A stretch of DNA of 44,204 nt from Calocera cornea HHB12733 (Eukaryota > Basidiomycota > Dacrymycetes > Dacrymycetales > Dacrymycetaceae). The DNA lies in contig KV424120.1 of the NCBI GenBank assembly GCA_001632435.1, positions 1 to 44,204 on the forward strand, read 5' to 3'. The notes beneath the pieces were generated by a model, which was not told the origin of the DNA, did no database searches, and saw only the letters and a program-made list of their open reading frames with translations. Position numbers and translations under genes: made by a program. Of this stretch, positions 1 to 9,122 are shown in pieces; the stretch's first letter is position 1, and every line of letters begins with the position of its first letter.

Positions 1-100
1 AATCGGGGCCACTCGCGGTTTCCGTGCGGACATCGCGAGCCAGCAGGGAATCGAGCCGCAGTGTGGGCTGCAAATCGGGGCCACTCGCGGTTTCCATGCA
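1..100. repeat. Direct repeat, two copies 72 bp apart
   Basis: A 23-bp block starting AATCGGGGCC and ending GGTTTCC occurs at 1-23 and again at 73-95. After one mismatch the match continues for three more bases (TGC). Because copy 1 begins exactly at the window edge, the array may continue to the left. The sequence shows the repeat directly; its nature (satellite or transposon end) is unknown. Confidence 0.85.
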
Positions 101-479
101 GATTATTATATTCCATGCACGCACCATGTTGAGCATAAAAAGGTGTGACTATATCAGGGCAGAAAATGGGTGCACCAGCAATTTCTAGGTAGACACTGCA
201 AACAAGTAAGACTGGAAGATGGACATTGCTGTCAGAAACCCCCCTATCCTACCTGTAACTCTACCAAACCTACTATAGGATATGCGCGATTCTGCTTCTT
301 AGCTATGGTCTGACATAGTCTACTAGTAAAAGTCCTTCAATTCCTCATGGATCGCTAAATGCTTTTGCAGAGGCCTAGGGGTGTACATGCACTAGGTCTG
401 TGCAAATTTTCGGCCCGAACGGACCAGTGTAGCATGTTGAAAGCTAACAGTGCAAATGCTCGTGGCTGTACACCTGTCC

Positions 480-590
480 CTAACCCTAGCCAATCTGAGT
501 GTCTCCGGGCCTTAGATAGTGTTAGGTTTGGCTTGGGTTAAGGGTTAGAGCTATAGGGTTGGGGTTGGGCAGTTTGTTAGGGTTACAAAC
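480..590. repeat. Degenerate telomere-like TTAGGG tract
   Basis: Several TTAGGG-like words cluster here: TAACCCTAG near 481, GGGTTAAGGGTTAG at 535-548, TAGGGTTGGGGTTGGG near 554-569 and TTAGGGTTA near 577-585. TTAGGG is the usual telomere unit in basidiomycetes. The copies are irregular and interrupted, so this looks like an interstitial or decayed telomere-like sequence and not a telomere end. Confidence 0.5.
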
Positions 591-893
591 AAGAGCCTAT
601 ATTATGATGTTTGCATAACCCTGGCTCTAATGTGAAGCATGAGAGGTAATGGCTTAGAATAGTGGATATTCAGTCGAGCTGTGCACAAGCACCAAGGCCA
701 AGGGCAGTCCTATGTCAGTGTGGCTAGAGACAGGAGGCAAGGTAGTTAAGACAAACAGCAGTGGCAAAGTGTTGTAGGAGGGGCTGGCTTGTCTTTGGGG
801 CCTTGCAAAGTGACGCGACAAAAGTCACTTTTTTATCTCAGAATCTAATCTCAAAGAACCGTAGAATGGCTTGCTTATTGCCTGTCTCTATTC

Positions 894-1634
894 TCAAGGA
901 TACGGGCTCCTGCCTCCTCCTCCCACACCCCAGAGACACCGGTTAACGAGGAAGCCGAGGCCAAAGTACATGGTCACTGCACCCGTATTCTGCGCAAAAC
1001 AGGTCAACCAAATGGTGTATCCCTTTGTCGTCCATCGGAATGACTCGTGGACGAGTGCTGTGGCTAGACCGCGTCTTCGATAACTCGGGATGACTTCGAG
1101 ACCAGAGATGTAGATGCGTTTCAAGGTGTGGTCCACGAGGAACTTCATGGATCCGGCGACTTGGTCGGTCGTCTCTTCAATAATGGTAATGGTTTCCTCG
1201 GCCCTCAGAAAGTCTTCACCTGTATGATCCGGGTCGAGAGCTTTGTAGAATGTGGGATCGCCGCGGACACGGAAACCGACTGGGCACGAGTTTGTCGACG
1301 AGGTGGGGGGAGAATCGCTAAGGCGCATCTCATACAAGAGTTCGAGCCAGGTCGGGGACCATGCGGCATCTTGAAAGACCTGGAACGCAAGGTCCTTGTT
1401 GTATGTGTTGACGGTCCAGCGGTCGAAACCCTTCTGAGGCGGGGTCGTTGGATGATGCCGTTTCAGCCAGGCAGCTGCTTCAGTGAAATCCAAGGAAGGG
1501 GGGACGAATGTCCAGAGAACGTTGAGAGGCGCGTTATTGGAGAAGATTCGCTCATGGGTGGTTTCTTTCAATATGTCGGTGGACCCATTCTTGGATGAGA
1601 CGAAAAAGTGGGTTGCGATGAGATCGTCGCACAT
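894..1634 (-). CDS. GNAT-family N-acetyltransferase (paralogue A)
   Basis: Single-exon gene of 246 residues starting MCDDLI; an in-frame ATG 39 nt upstream exists, but the MCDDLI start is shared with the paralogue at 9123-9845. The C-terminal half looks like a GNAT acyl-CoA-binding core: a strand followed by the RRRGLATAL loop-helix (Q/RxxGxG/A-type motif), then a helix and the strand YTIWLTCFA. The family transfers acetyl or other acyl groups from CoA to amines, but the substrate here is unknown. The N-terminal ~100 residues are not recognised beyond the paralogue. The two proteins share long blocks (start, TYNKD, LYEMRL, DPDH, YFGLGF, HRCLW/NRCLW), so they are duplicates in opposite orientation separated by 7.5 kb. 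No signal peptide or membrane segment is visible. Confidence 0.72.
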   Translation of the reverse strand: MCDDLIATHFFVSSKNGSTDILKETTHERIFSNNAPLNVLWTFVPPSLDFTEAAAWLKRHHPTTPPQKGFDRWTVNTYNKDLAFQVFQDAAWSPTWLELLYEMRLSDSPPTSSTNSCPVGFRVRGDPTFYKALDPDHTGEDFLRAEETITIIEETTDQVAGSMKFLVDHTLKRIYISGLEVIPSYRRRGLATALVHESFRWTTKGYTIWLTCFAQNTGAVTMYFGLGFLVNRCLWGVGGGGRSPYP

Positions 1635-2232
1635 GAAGGGAGAGTAGAGGGAGTGATGCGGAGGTCGTCTCACCTAGCCGGGCAGAGCCGCTACTGATAA
1701 GAGCGCGGAGGCGGCTCCGCACTTGAGCAAAGCGGTAACGTCGGCTATCAGGAAAGATGACTCGCGCAGAGTCACTCGGGAGGGAGAGGAGAGTAGAGGC
1801 GGATGAGAAGGAAGCGCTTATATCCAGATGGAACGGAAAAGTCTAACCCACGAGATGTGCGGTGCCATAGGGGCTGGAGAGGCTGGAAGCAGGTGCGTAT
1901 GGGCGCTGCGCCAAGACAAGGAACGAGATAGCGTCGGACGCGCGCTCACTCGTCGCGAAGCCCGAAACGTACAGCTCTAGGCGCTTATACGCAGTGAGTC
2001 GTAGGGCAGAGCGGAGGCTCGCGCACTCCGTTGCTTGCATGGCTTAGCCACAATTGAATTAGACAATGCGATACAAGAAGGGTTGCTGGCCCGGAGTCGT
2101 CAGGAGACATGCGCGGTGTACAGTGATGAGAGTGTGCGAGGAATAGAATGCAATGATGTTACAGGAGTGAAGGGTATCGTCGAAGCCGCATGCAGAGTGA
2201 TGTGGTGCTGAGTCGCCTGGCAAACCAGCCCA
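1635..2232. other. Intergenic region
   Basis: About 600 bp between the start of the minus-strand acetyltransferase and the stop of the minus-strand acidic protein. It should carry the acetyltransferase promoter. A GATAAG word lies near 1697. The short open frames in it show no homology I recognise. Confidence 0.5.
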
Positions 2233-3118
2233 TTACGGTTCAGAGTGGAAATCCATGTCGAACGAGTCCATGTCAAAGTCATCTTCGGAGACCGAGACAG
2301 ATGGAGACGAAGGAGGTTTAGGGGGCGATGATGGCGGTAGCGAATCCCTCACGTCCGTCTCGTCAATGTCGGCGAGATATGCTTCAAAGAGCTCGGCGGG
2401 ATCGATGTCGTCGTCGAATGCCGATAGAGGTGGTGAGGGTTCAGCTACGGATGATGATCAGCAGTGGCAGCATTTGAATAGCTATTGCACGCACTATCCA
2501 CTTCCTGGGGGTCACCAAACAACTCTCGCTCGAGTGCGTCCACATCCTCCATATCTGGATCGATGGACGACCCGACGTCTCGAGCATACGCGACTTCTTG
2601 GTTGCGTTGTACACGGCGGGCGTCCGCGACGATAGCACGACGGATGAGCTTGAAGGCGATCAGGATGCATACATGCATGACCACGACGATAGCGAACGTA
2701 CCTCATCATCCAAATCATCTCCCTCCTCATCCTCCATATCCTGATCTCCGGCGCCGTCTAGCCCTCTCCTTGTATCCTGAGACTTGCGCCGCTTTTCCAC
2801 GGCGCGATCTCGACACCTCTGCTCGAGCCGCTCTCGCCACAGCATCTTGGCCGGCTCGTCTTCTCTCGGCTTTCGGAATGGGTCAAACGGTGGATTGTTG
2901 CCCATGTCGATGTTGTCGGAGAGACGCCTGAGCGGCTGTCTCGCCCTGGGACGACCGTGGAGCGATGTTTTGAAGACGGAGAGGCGATCGAGCGGGGATG
3001 AGCGCGGTGGTGCGAGAGGTGAAGAGGTGAGAGGGGAGGAAGCGAGCGCCCGTTGTAGTGTTGATGTGCTGCTTGAGCTGCCCTGCAACGGGGGCGTCTG
3101 AGGAGCGAAGAGAGCCAT
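2233..3118 (-). CDS. Unrecognised acidic/basic nuclear-type protein
   Basis: Three exons: 3118-2702, 2648-2495 and 2444-2233; introns of 53 and 50 nt with GTACGT and GTGCGT donors. The spliced frame is open for about 260 residues. The N-terminus is Ser/Pro-rich and low complexity. It is followed by a charged helical stretch (FDPFRKPRED then RERLEQRCRDRAVEKRR) and an acidic patch. Exon 2 has a well-ordered-looking block (IRRAIVADARRVQRNQEVAY ... DPDMEDVDALERELFG). The C-terminus is Pro/Ser-rich and acidic (DDDIDPAELFEAY, then an acidic tail). This charge pattern is typical of nuclear proteins, but I recognise no domain. The exon 2 block looks the most likely conserved core. Function unknown. 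Confidence 0.6.
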
Positions 3119-3725
3119 GGTGGATGTCGAGGGAGGGAGAGAGGAGAGTAGATGAGGGGAGAGGACGGATGGCGCGTACCCTTTTCGGGCAAATTGCGCT
3201 TTGTTATGCGAGACGCGTCTTGGGGCCCGCGTCTGGGCGTGATCCTTCCGAAGACTCGCAAGTCATTCTAGTGACTGTTCTTCGCCCGCCTCACATCGCA
3301 AGCACATGGATAGAACGATAACAGTTAATGGATAACCCGATTGATCACAGGATGGATCGGCTTTAGCGCGCTAAGAAATAGCCGCGCCTTGGAGGAGATG
3401 GTGATTCGGAAAACTGCACACGTCCGGAGATGGGCGAACATCCTCTTCACGCAACCAATCATGGGGCTGCTGAACGGTTTCTAGTAAGAGCGAAAGTGCG
3501 GATAGACATCTGCAGCAAATGAATTATGAGGCGGTCTCGTAGACCATAGAATGGATGGCAAAGCACCGCGTCCTGCAGTTCCGTCCCGGTTTAATATACA
3601 CATTACAGGTGACGATATCAGCTACAAACTACTGTTGGATAGCATCACTTCGTCCACGCGTGTCAATGCTCGCCATCCTTGCAATCATACTATCATATGC
3701 TAAGAAAGCAAGTCGTGCTATGTTG
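3119..3725. other. Intergenic region
   Basis: Promoter side of the acidic protein (start 3118) and 3' flank of LSM6 (stop 3726), both on the minus strand. I see no gene in it; short open frames lack splice-consistent extensions. Confidence 0.5.
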
Positions 3726-4109
3726 TTATATGCTCTCCATAGCTGAGATGTAGAGGACTGGGGAGTTCGTCACCAATCGCGAACGCCATCCTCATAGGTT
3801 TGCTACGCACCATTATTGCCACGAATGAATGCATCTCCGTACTTGTTCACGACTACACCATCCACGTACTCCTCTGTCTGCTCAAGTGCAATGTTCATGT
3901 AACCATCCAGACACGACAGTAGACCTGAAGGACGCGATGAGCGCTTGCGCGACCACAACGTGACATCTCCTAGACTTACCCTGGTAATCCACGCCAGACG
4001 TCAGGCGAACCACTACACGCTTGCCAATGACACCTTTGAGGAAGTCTGCCGGTGTGCCGACTGTTCCTGTTGCGCCGCCGGCTGCTTCTTGTGGTGGTGA
4101 AGCAGACAT
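3726..4109 (-). CDS. LSM6: U6 snRNA-associated Sm-like protein LSm6
   Basis: Three exons: 4109-3980, 3924-3811 and 3757-3726, separated by 55- and 53-nt introns; 91 residues, close to the usual LSm6 length plus a short Ala/Gly-rich N-terminal extension. The Sm fold is clear: FLKGVIGKRVVVRLTSGVDY and LLSCLDGYMNIALEQTEE form Sm motif 1, and DAFIRGNNVLYIS is Sm motif 2 with the RNA-binding RGNN. LSm6 belongs to the Lsm1-7 ring (cytoplasmic mRNA decapping) and the Lsm2-8 ring (nuclear U6 snRNA stability). The last exon has only 32 coding bases (LYISAMESI and stop) but is needed to complete Sm motif 2. The gene is divergent from the dehydrogenase at 4513 and shares a 403-bp promoter region with it. 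Confidence 0.95.
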
Positions 4110-4512
4110 TTTGATGTAGAGGTGAGAGACGGCGTCTGATCCCGCTTGAGTTCGAGCGGCTGAGCGGACGGATCGCGCGACCGCACCGACGGTCAGTGGA
4201 AGGACGGCCCAAAGCAGCTCGAACGATTGTGAACATTCAGGATCGCACTCTTGACGACCTTAGACATGTGGTGCTATTGCAAGGGTGTCGCAATAAAGGC
4301 GACATGACCAGTATCTTCTTGGACCAGTCAGCTGCAAGTCCCGGGCGAAGGCTGATTCAGCACTTGGATGCGCCTGTCCGTGCGGTCTTGCGCGAGGGTC
4401 GCGTCATCATCGAGATCGACAGGTCCTGGACAGAGATATAAGCACGCTGGACAATGCTGGCGTCCCCCTTGTGTCAACGCCTAGCCCTTTCGACTTACAA
4501 CTCGTTAATCAA
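4110..4512. promoter_or_regulatory. Divergent promoter region LSM6 / SDR
   Basis: 403 bp between two divergent start codons (4109 minus, 4513 plus). It must hold both promoters and 5' leaders. I could not identify individual elements with confidence. Confidence 0.5.
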
Positions 4513-5693
4513 ATGGCAGCCCGCAAGCCTATCCTCGTAGTAGCTGGTGTGGGCACCGGTGCCGGTACGCATCCTACTGCAGCTTGTATCCCATGAACCT
4601 AATGTCTTCCTGGGTCGATAGGAACCGGAGGATCGACAGCGTATGTCTCGAGGTCGCCATCTCTATACGGAGTCTGATATATGTCTGCAGTCGCCTGTTT
4701 GCCAAGCAGGGCTACAACGTGGCCCTCATCGCTAGGAACGCGAAGGAACTGGAGGCCACTGCGGAAGCCATCAAGGCTTCAGGAGGATCGGTGCGCCGCG
4801 CCAGTCGCAGTCACATCCCTGTTTTCTAAACGGGTCTTAGGCTGCTGCATTCCCTATCGTGAAGTACGACTACGCCGATATCCATGAAGCCTTCGATGCG
4901 ATCAAGAAGCACTGGCCGGGAGAGGAGCTACGGGTCGCAGTGTTCAACGCCGGATACGGCGTCTGGAAGCCATTCCTCGAGGTGACGGAGGCGGAGTGGA
5001 AGGAGAGCGTCCGTATGAAGAGCTCTTCCCGCTGCATCTAACGCGTTCACTGATGCATACATCAGAGACCAATATCGTTGGCGCTGCGGCTTTTGCTCGT
5101 GAGGCGATCCTCGCCTTTCAGCAGCTCGAGTGCGTGCAGCGCGTTCGTAGAACCAAAACTTCCCTACTAACCCGTTCCGCAGGCCGAATGAGGTTGGCGC
5201 ACGCGGCAACCTCATCATCACTTCTGCGACGGCCGCATGGCGTGGAAACCTCACCACCTCCGCCTTCGCGGCCGGAAAGCACGGCTTGAAAGGCTTGGCC
5301 CAGTCGCTCAACAAGGAGTTTGGCAAGCAGAACATCCACGTCTCTCATGCCATCATCGATGTAAGCACCAGCGCCGGTCATGTGGCCTTCAATTGCTAAC
5401 GTAGGTCCTGCAGGGCGGCATCCTGACCAACAGATCAAAGGGTGTGAAGACCGAGGAATGGATCAACGATCCCGATGTCAGACTGCACCCGGACAGCATC
5501 GCCAAGGCGTACCTCTAGTAAGCATACCGACTGTTGGCAATAGATTATACTAAGCAATGTATGCAGCCTGGCTGAGCAGGACAGGAGCGCTTGGACGTTT
5601 GAGCTTGATCGTGCGTACCCTTGCCCTGAGTTAGGGTTACCCTCTCTAACCAGAGTTCATGTGATAGTGCGCCCCGCTCATGAGAAGTGGTGA
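4513..5693 (+). CDS. Atypical short-chain dehydrogenase/reductase (SDR)
   Basis: Nine exons: 4513-4564, 4622-4640, 4691-4790, 4841-5012, 5066-5129, 5183-5360, 5414-5517, 5567-5610 and 5668-5693; 252 residues, normal for a classical SDR. The start gives MAARKPILVVAGVG with a Rossmann beta1-Gly-rich turn (GVGTGAGTGGSTA), then YNVALIARN (beta2) and LRVAVFNAGYG (NAG motif). After splicing, the active-site block reads TSATAAWRGN then SAFAAGKHGLKGLAQSL. The catalytic YxxxK is FxxxK (Phe164, Lys168), so the proton-donating Tyr is missing. The C-terminus ends DRSAWTFELDLRPAHEKW, a tail I associate with a conserved SDR subfamily of fungi and proteobacteria. Exon 2 is only 19 nt and carries most of the glycine loop. 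Exon 7 has a second possible acceptor 9 nt upstream. NAD(P)-dependent function is likely; substrate unknown. Confidence 0.85.
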
Positions 5694-5873
5694 ATGATTC
5701 TTAGCTATTCAGCCGCCATACTGGATACTATGAATCTGACTCAGTGCTTTGTACGTTAGTAAAATGAAATGCAGTATCAATGAGTCTCCAGTCTTGTGAG
5801 GAAAGAGTTTCGGTTATGCACGTGATTGTGCACTAAAATCGAAGAGTGACGTAAAGTCATCAGGGTCAGGGTT

Positions 5874-5913
5874 CAACCCAACCCAACCCAACCCAACCCA
5901 ACCCAACCCAACC
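5874..5913. repeat. AACCC pentanucleotide microsatellite
   Basis: About eight uninterrupted copies of a 5-bp unit (CCCAA/AACCC) run across 40 bp. Related CCCTAACCC-like words flank it (TTACCCTAACCC near 5936-5949, TTAGGGTTACCC near 5632). It lies between the dehydrogenase stop (5693) and the RING gene start (6006), so it may sit in the RING gene promoter. It resembles a telomere-derived repeat that lost one T, but that is inference. Confidence 0.9.
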
Positions 5914-6005
5914 TCCTGCGGGCTGACCTTTCAACATTACCCTAACCCTCGCCTGGCGCGGGCGCCCTTCCCAAGACTCATATCACTTTTTCTTATTATA
6001 CCCCA

Positions 6006-7080
6006 ATGCTCGTCTTTGATAACTGTCCCACCTGCTTCGAGGTATGATGCGTTCCACAGCTGTTCAAGACCGTAGCTGACCTCCAACGTCCCAGGACTTC
6101 ACCCCTGAGCCCGAACGTGCCCCTTATTCCATTTCGTGTGGTGCGCTCAGATACCCCATTCCGACGTGTAACAGTTACTGATGTATATTGCACAGGTCAT
6201 GTATTCTGCCTGCTATGCTTGGAAAGTCAAGATCCCAAGCTATGCGCACTCTGCCGTGATCCATTCGTGACCCGAGAAGCTCGCCGGATCTACCCCTCAC
6301 TCAACCTGGATGATGCTCACGACGCGGCCAGGGTCGAAGAGGCAGTCATCAAAGCCATTGACGACTGCCAACCGGAGAGGTTTGAGAATGCCGCAAAGCT
6401 GATGCAGAAGTGGTTGGATAAGGGGAGTGCGGCCCATGCATCATTCCAGGTGCGTTTGTGAGCAACCCACGCCCTCACGAAGGTGCTGATGCTCGTGCAG
6501 AGTACCGTCGTTCGTTTGCACACCTACATGAAGACCATGAATCGACTATCCAAGGCATACGGAGATATGGTTCAATACGAGGCTGTAGTGAGGAGTTTGG
6601 ACGATCAGAAGAAGCTTTTCGACGAGGAACGTACGACCTTACAGGAGGATGTTGTCAAGGAGCGTAGCAAGCTGGAAGTTGTGGAGAAGGAATGTCAGGA
6701 CTTGCACAAGGAGCTGAAGAGGCGTAACTCAGAGGTAGCAAGGTGGAAGACAACGGTTCGCATGGCTGATTTATGTGTCGCATTCATGTTTTGACAGTCT
6801 CTCAGTGCCGTGATCTCGAGCGAGACGTGGTCGAGCTGAAGGAGGAGTTGTCCTATGTTGACCAAGTGGCACGGCTCTCGAAAGAGTCAGCTCACAACCA
6901 TGAAACCGATGCTCTTAGGTGGCGAAAGCGAGTGAGTGCTACCCCTCTCTATTGGCGTTCCTAACTGATATACCTGGCAAGTATGAGCAAGCGATCGTGG
7001 AGCTGGCTGAGATCCGACCTCCCCTCAAAAGAGCACCGTCCATTGGTGCATTGAGCTTCACCACAGGTTACGCTTTCTGA
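6006..7080 (+). CDS. RING-finger protein with coiled coil (putative E3 ubiquitin ligase)
   Basis: Six exons: 6006-6041, 6095-6140, 6196-6449, 6501-6755, 6806-6931 and 6982-7080; 271 residues. Residues 7-47 form a complete C3HC4 RING: Cys7, Cys10, Cys27, His29, Cys32, Cys35, Cys44, Cys47 (motifs CPTC, CGHVFCLLC, CALC). The ring is assembled from the first three exons. Residues from about 112 to 240 are rich in Glu, Lys, Leu and Arg in heptad-like order and probably form a long coiled coil. The end is PPLKRAPSIGALSFTTGYAF. RING proteins usually bind E2 enzymes and transfer ubiquitin; the coiled coil suggests homo- or hetero-oligomerisation. No closer family can be named. Intron 4 has an unusual GTTCGC donor. 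Confidence 0.85.
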
Positions 7081-7240
7081 GGCATCAAGGACTTTGGTTG
7101 TTCATCTCTGTATTACAATCTGTATCTATGGTGTTCCGGAACATTGTAGTAGTCTACTGTCACAAGTCTGAGGTGTACATAGGGGGTAGTACAAGTATGC
7201 GATAATGCCATCTATTCGTACAATCTGATCATGCGCAGCT

Positions 7241-8773
7241 CTAAGCTTCTAGGGGGTGGACACCATTGGCATAGCCGGTCGCCACCGCAGCAGCGTGCGC
7301 CTTCTTGATCGCGATCTCATCGGGAATGATGGATGATTGGCCGACGACGGCTTCGAGAGCCTGCTCGATGTCGTCGATGAGGTCCTCCGCCTCTTCGCAG
7401 CCAACACTGAGGCGAATGAGATCTTCGGTTATGCCGATCTTGTCTCGTTCCTCTTTGGGAATACTCTAGGGGGGGATTAGTCAACGCGATCAAAGGGTAG
7501 ACATACGCTGTGCTCACCCCATGCGTCATAAGGGCCGGCAGCTCGGCCAAGCTTTCCACACCGCCGAGACTCTCAGCGAGGGTAAAGAGCCTCGTCTTGG
7601 TCAAGAACTCCTCTGCTGCGCCCTCGCGGCCCTTGATCCTGAAGCTAACCATGCCGCCATACGGCACTCCGCGCGATAGCGTCTCTGCTGGCAGAGAATC
7701 GATAAACTTGGCTGCGTGAGGCGACAGTGATGCAAGTGCCACGGAGTGACGCGGGTGATCGACAAGTCCGGGATAGATGACCTCCTTGACATAGGGGGAG
7801 TCAGCAAGTCGGGCGGAGAGACGAAGCGCGTTCAAGCCATGCTGCTTCATCCGCAATGGGAGCGTCTTCACTCCCCGCAGAGCGAGCCAGCAGTCGAACG
7901 GCGAGGGGATGGCTCCAGAGGCATTCTGCAAGTATCGGAGCCGCTCCGCGAGCTGCAGGTGGCGTTCGGGGAGGACAAGGACGCCCATGACCACGTCGGA
8001 ATGACCGTTCAGGTACTTGGTCACGCTGTGCATGACGATGTCGGCACCGAGGAGAAGGGGTGAGGAGTAGAAGGGCGAGAGGAAGGTGTTGTCGACCAGG
8101 ACCCGCGGGCGGGACGGGTGCGAGTGGGCAAGGCGGATGATATGCGGGACGTCGATCACCCGCAAGGTCGGGTTTGTCGGGCTCTCGATCCAAACCAGCT
8201 ACGCTGCCTGTTAGCCCCTGGCAGAGCCTATATATTACAAATGCTCACCTTTGTATTGGGCCGTATCTTGGACAGGATCTCCTCATCGGTCGAGCTCTGC
8301 ATATCCACAAATGTGACCTCCAATCCTTGTGTCTCTCCAGCGACTCTGGTAAGATAACGGAAAGTACCGCCGTAGACATCGTTTACGGCCAGGACATGGG
8401 CGCCGGGCCCAAGTGATTGGACGACCGTCGCGGTTGTGGCAGATCCACTTGCAAAGGCGATTCCGTACTTGCCCGATTCGAGTGCTGCAACGGCCTTCTC
8501 GAATGCGTCCCGATTGGGATTTCCCGAACGAGAATATTCGTAGCCCTGCAGAGCGTGTCAGCACGAGTTGGGGCACCAATGCAAGACGGCACATACCTTG
8601 TGCACGCCGACAGCATCCTGCTTGAAGGTGCTGCTCAAGGAGATTGCGGGGATTACCGCGCCCGTCTCCTGGCTTGCTTCTGAGCCGACATGAATAGCAT
8701 TGGTTGCAAATCCGTCTGGCCTGCGTTCCTGTGGAGCGTGTCTGTTATGGTTGAGGAGCAAAGCAGGAGACAT
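7241..8773 (-). CDS. CYS3: Cystathionine gamma-lyase (Cys/Met metabolism PLP enzyme)
   Basis: Four exons: 8773-8597, 8545-8249, 8198-7518 and 7465-7241; 459 residues. This is a fold-type I PLP enzyme of the Cys/Met metabolism family. The start has FATNAIHVGSEASQETGAVI, then YEYSRSGNPN, the SGSATT loop, VDNTF, and the PLP Schiff-base lysine in MHSVTKYLNGHSD (Lys219). RLRYLQNASGAIPSPFDCWL is typical of cystathionine gamma-lyases and argues against a beta-lyase. The C-terminal exon begins SIPKEERDKIGI and contains the substrate-carboxylate region LIRLSVGCE. The enzyme cleaves cystathionine to cysteine, ammonia and 2-oxobutyrate in the cytosol (reverse transsulfuration). The protein is longer than the usual ~400 residues because of N- and C-terminal extensions. 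A TATATA at 8822-8827 and a Gcn4-type site at 8913-8919 lie upstream. Confidence 0.9.
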
Positions 8774-9122
8774 GATGGGCGAGGTGATGGTGGTGTGGGG
8801 CCGAGTGTGTGGCTCTCTGGCTATATACCGCCATGGCGTCGCGATGTGGCCACCCTATTGGGGAGAGCACGCCATCCGTGCGGGTGAGAGACGCGACGAT
8901 GAGCAAGCCCGATGAGTCAGCAAACGACGTGTGCGGCAGGAGCCCATCGCGTGCGGTGCATTCGCACGAGCGCTTCTGCATGATCCGGCAATCCACCAAC
9001 TGCCTCATCCATGTCTGAAATCGGATAATACCCTCGTCCCTCGTCCCTCATACCTTCCTACTTGGATAACCCATCAGCGCTGTCCTCGGGTCCGCGCTGT
9101 TCCATCCCCTGCGGACGACATC
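8774..9122. promoter_or_regulatory. Divergent promoter region CYS3 / GNAT paralogue B
   Basis: 349 bp between two divergent start codons. TATATA lies at 8822-8827, about 50 nt upstream of the CYS3 start, and TGAGTCA lies at 8913-8919. The CTCGTCCC tandem near 9031-9047 is a small pyrimidine-rich repeat ahead of the acetyltransferase. Confidence 0.55.
8913..8919. promoter_or_regulatory. TGAGTCA, Gcn4/CPC1-type site
   Basis: A perfect palindromic TGAGTCA lies 140 nt upstream of the CYS3 start. In yeast and filamentous fungi this is the bZIP site of Gcn4/Cpc1, which induces amino-acid biosynthesis genes under starvation. A role here is inferred from position and target gene class. Confidence 0.55.

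Larger units (their letters stand above)
1..893. other. Non-coding left flank with repeats
   Basis: I see no convincing gene here; the open frames are under 75 codons and have no splice-consistent extension. The stretch holds a direct repeat at 1-100 and degenerate telomere-like tracts at about 480-590, annotated separately. Base composition is more AT-rich than in the neighbouring genes. It may be remnant repeat DNA or the 3' flank of the acetyltransferase gene that ends at 894. Confidence 0.6.

Noticed and set aside
5405..5413. Upstream acceptor in the SDR gene adding VLQ
   Set aside because: The downstream acceptor gives IIDGGI, the family-typical sequence, and a 53-nt intron; the upstream one remains a possible minor form.
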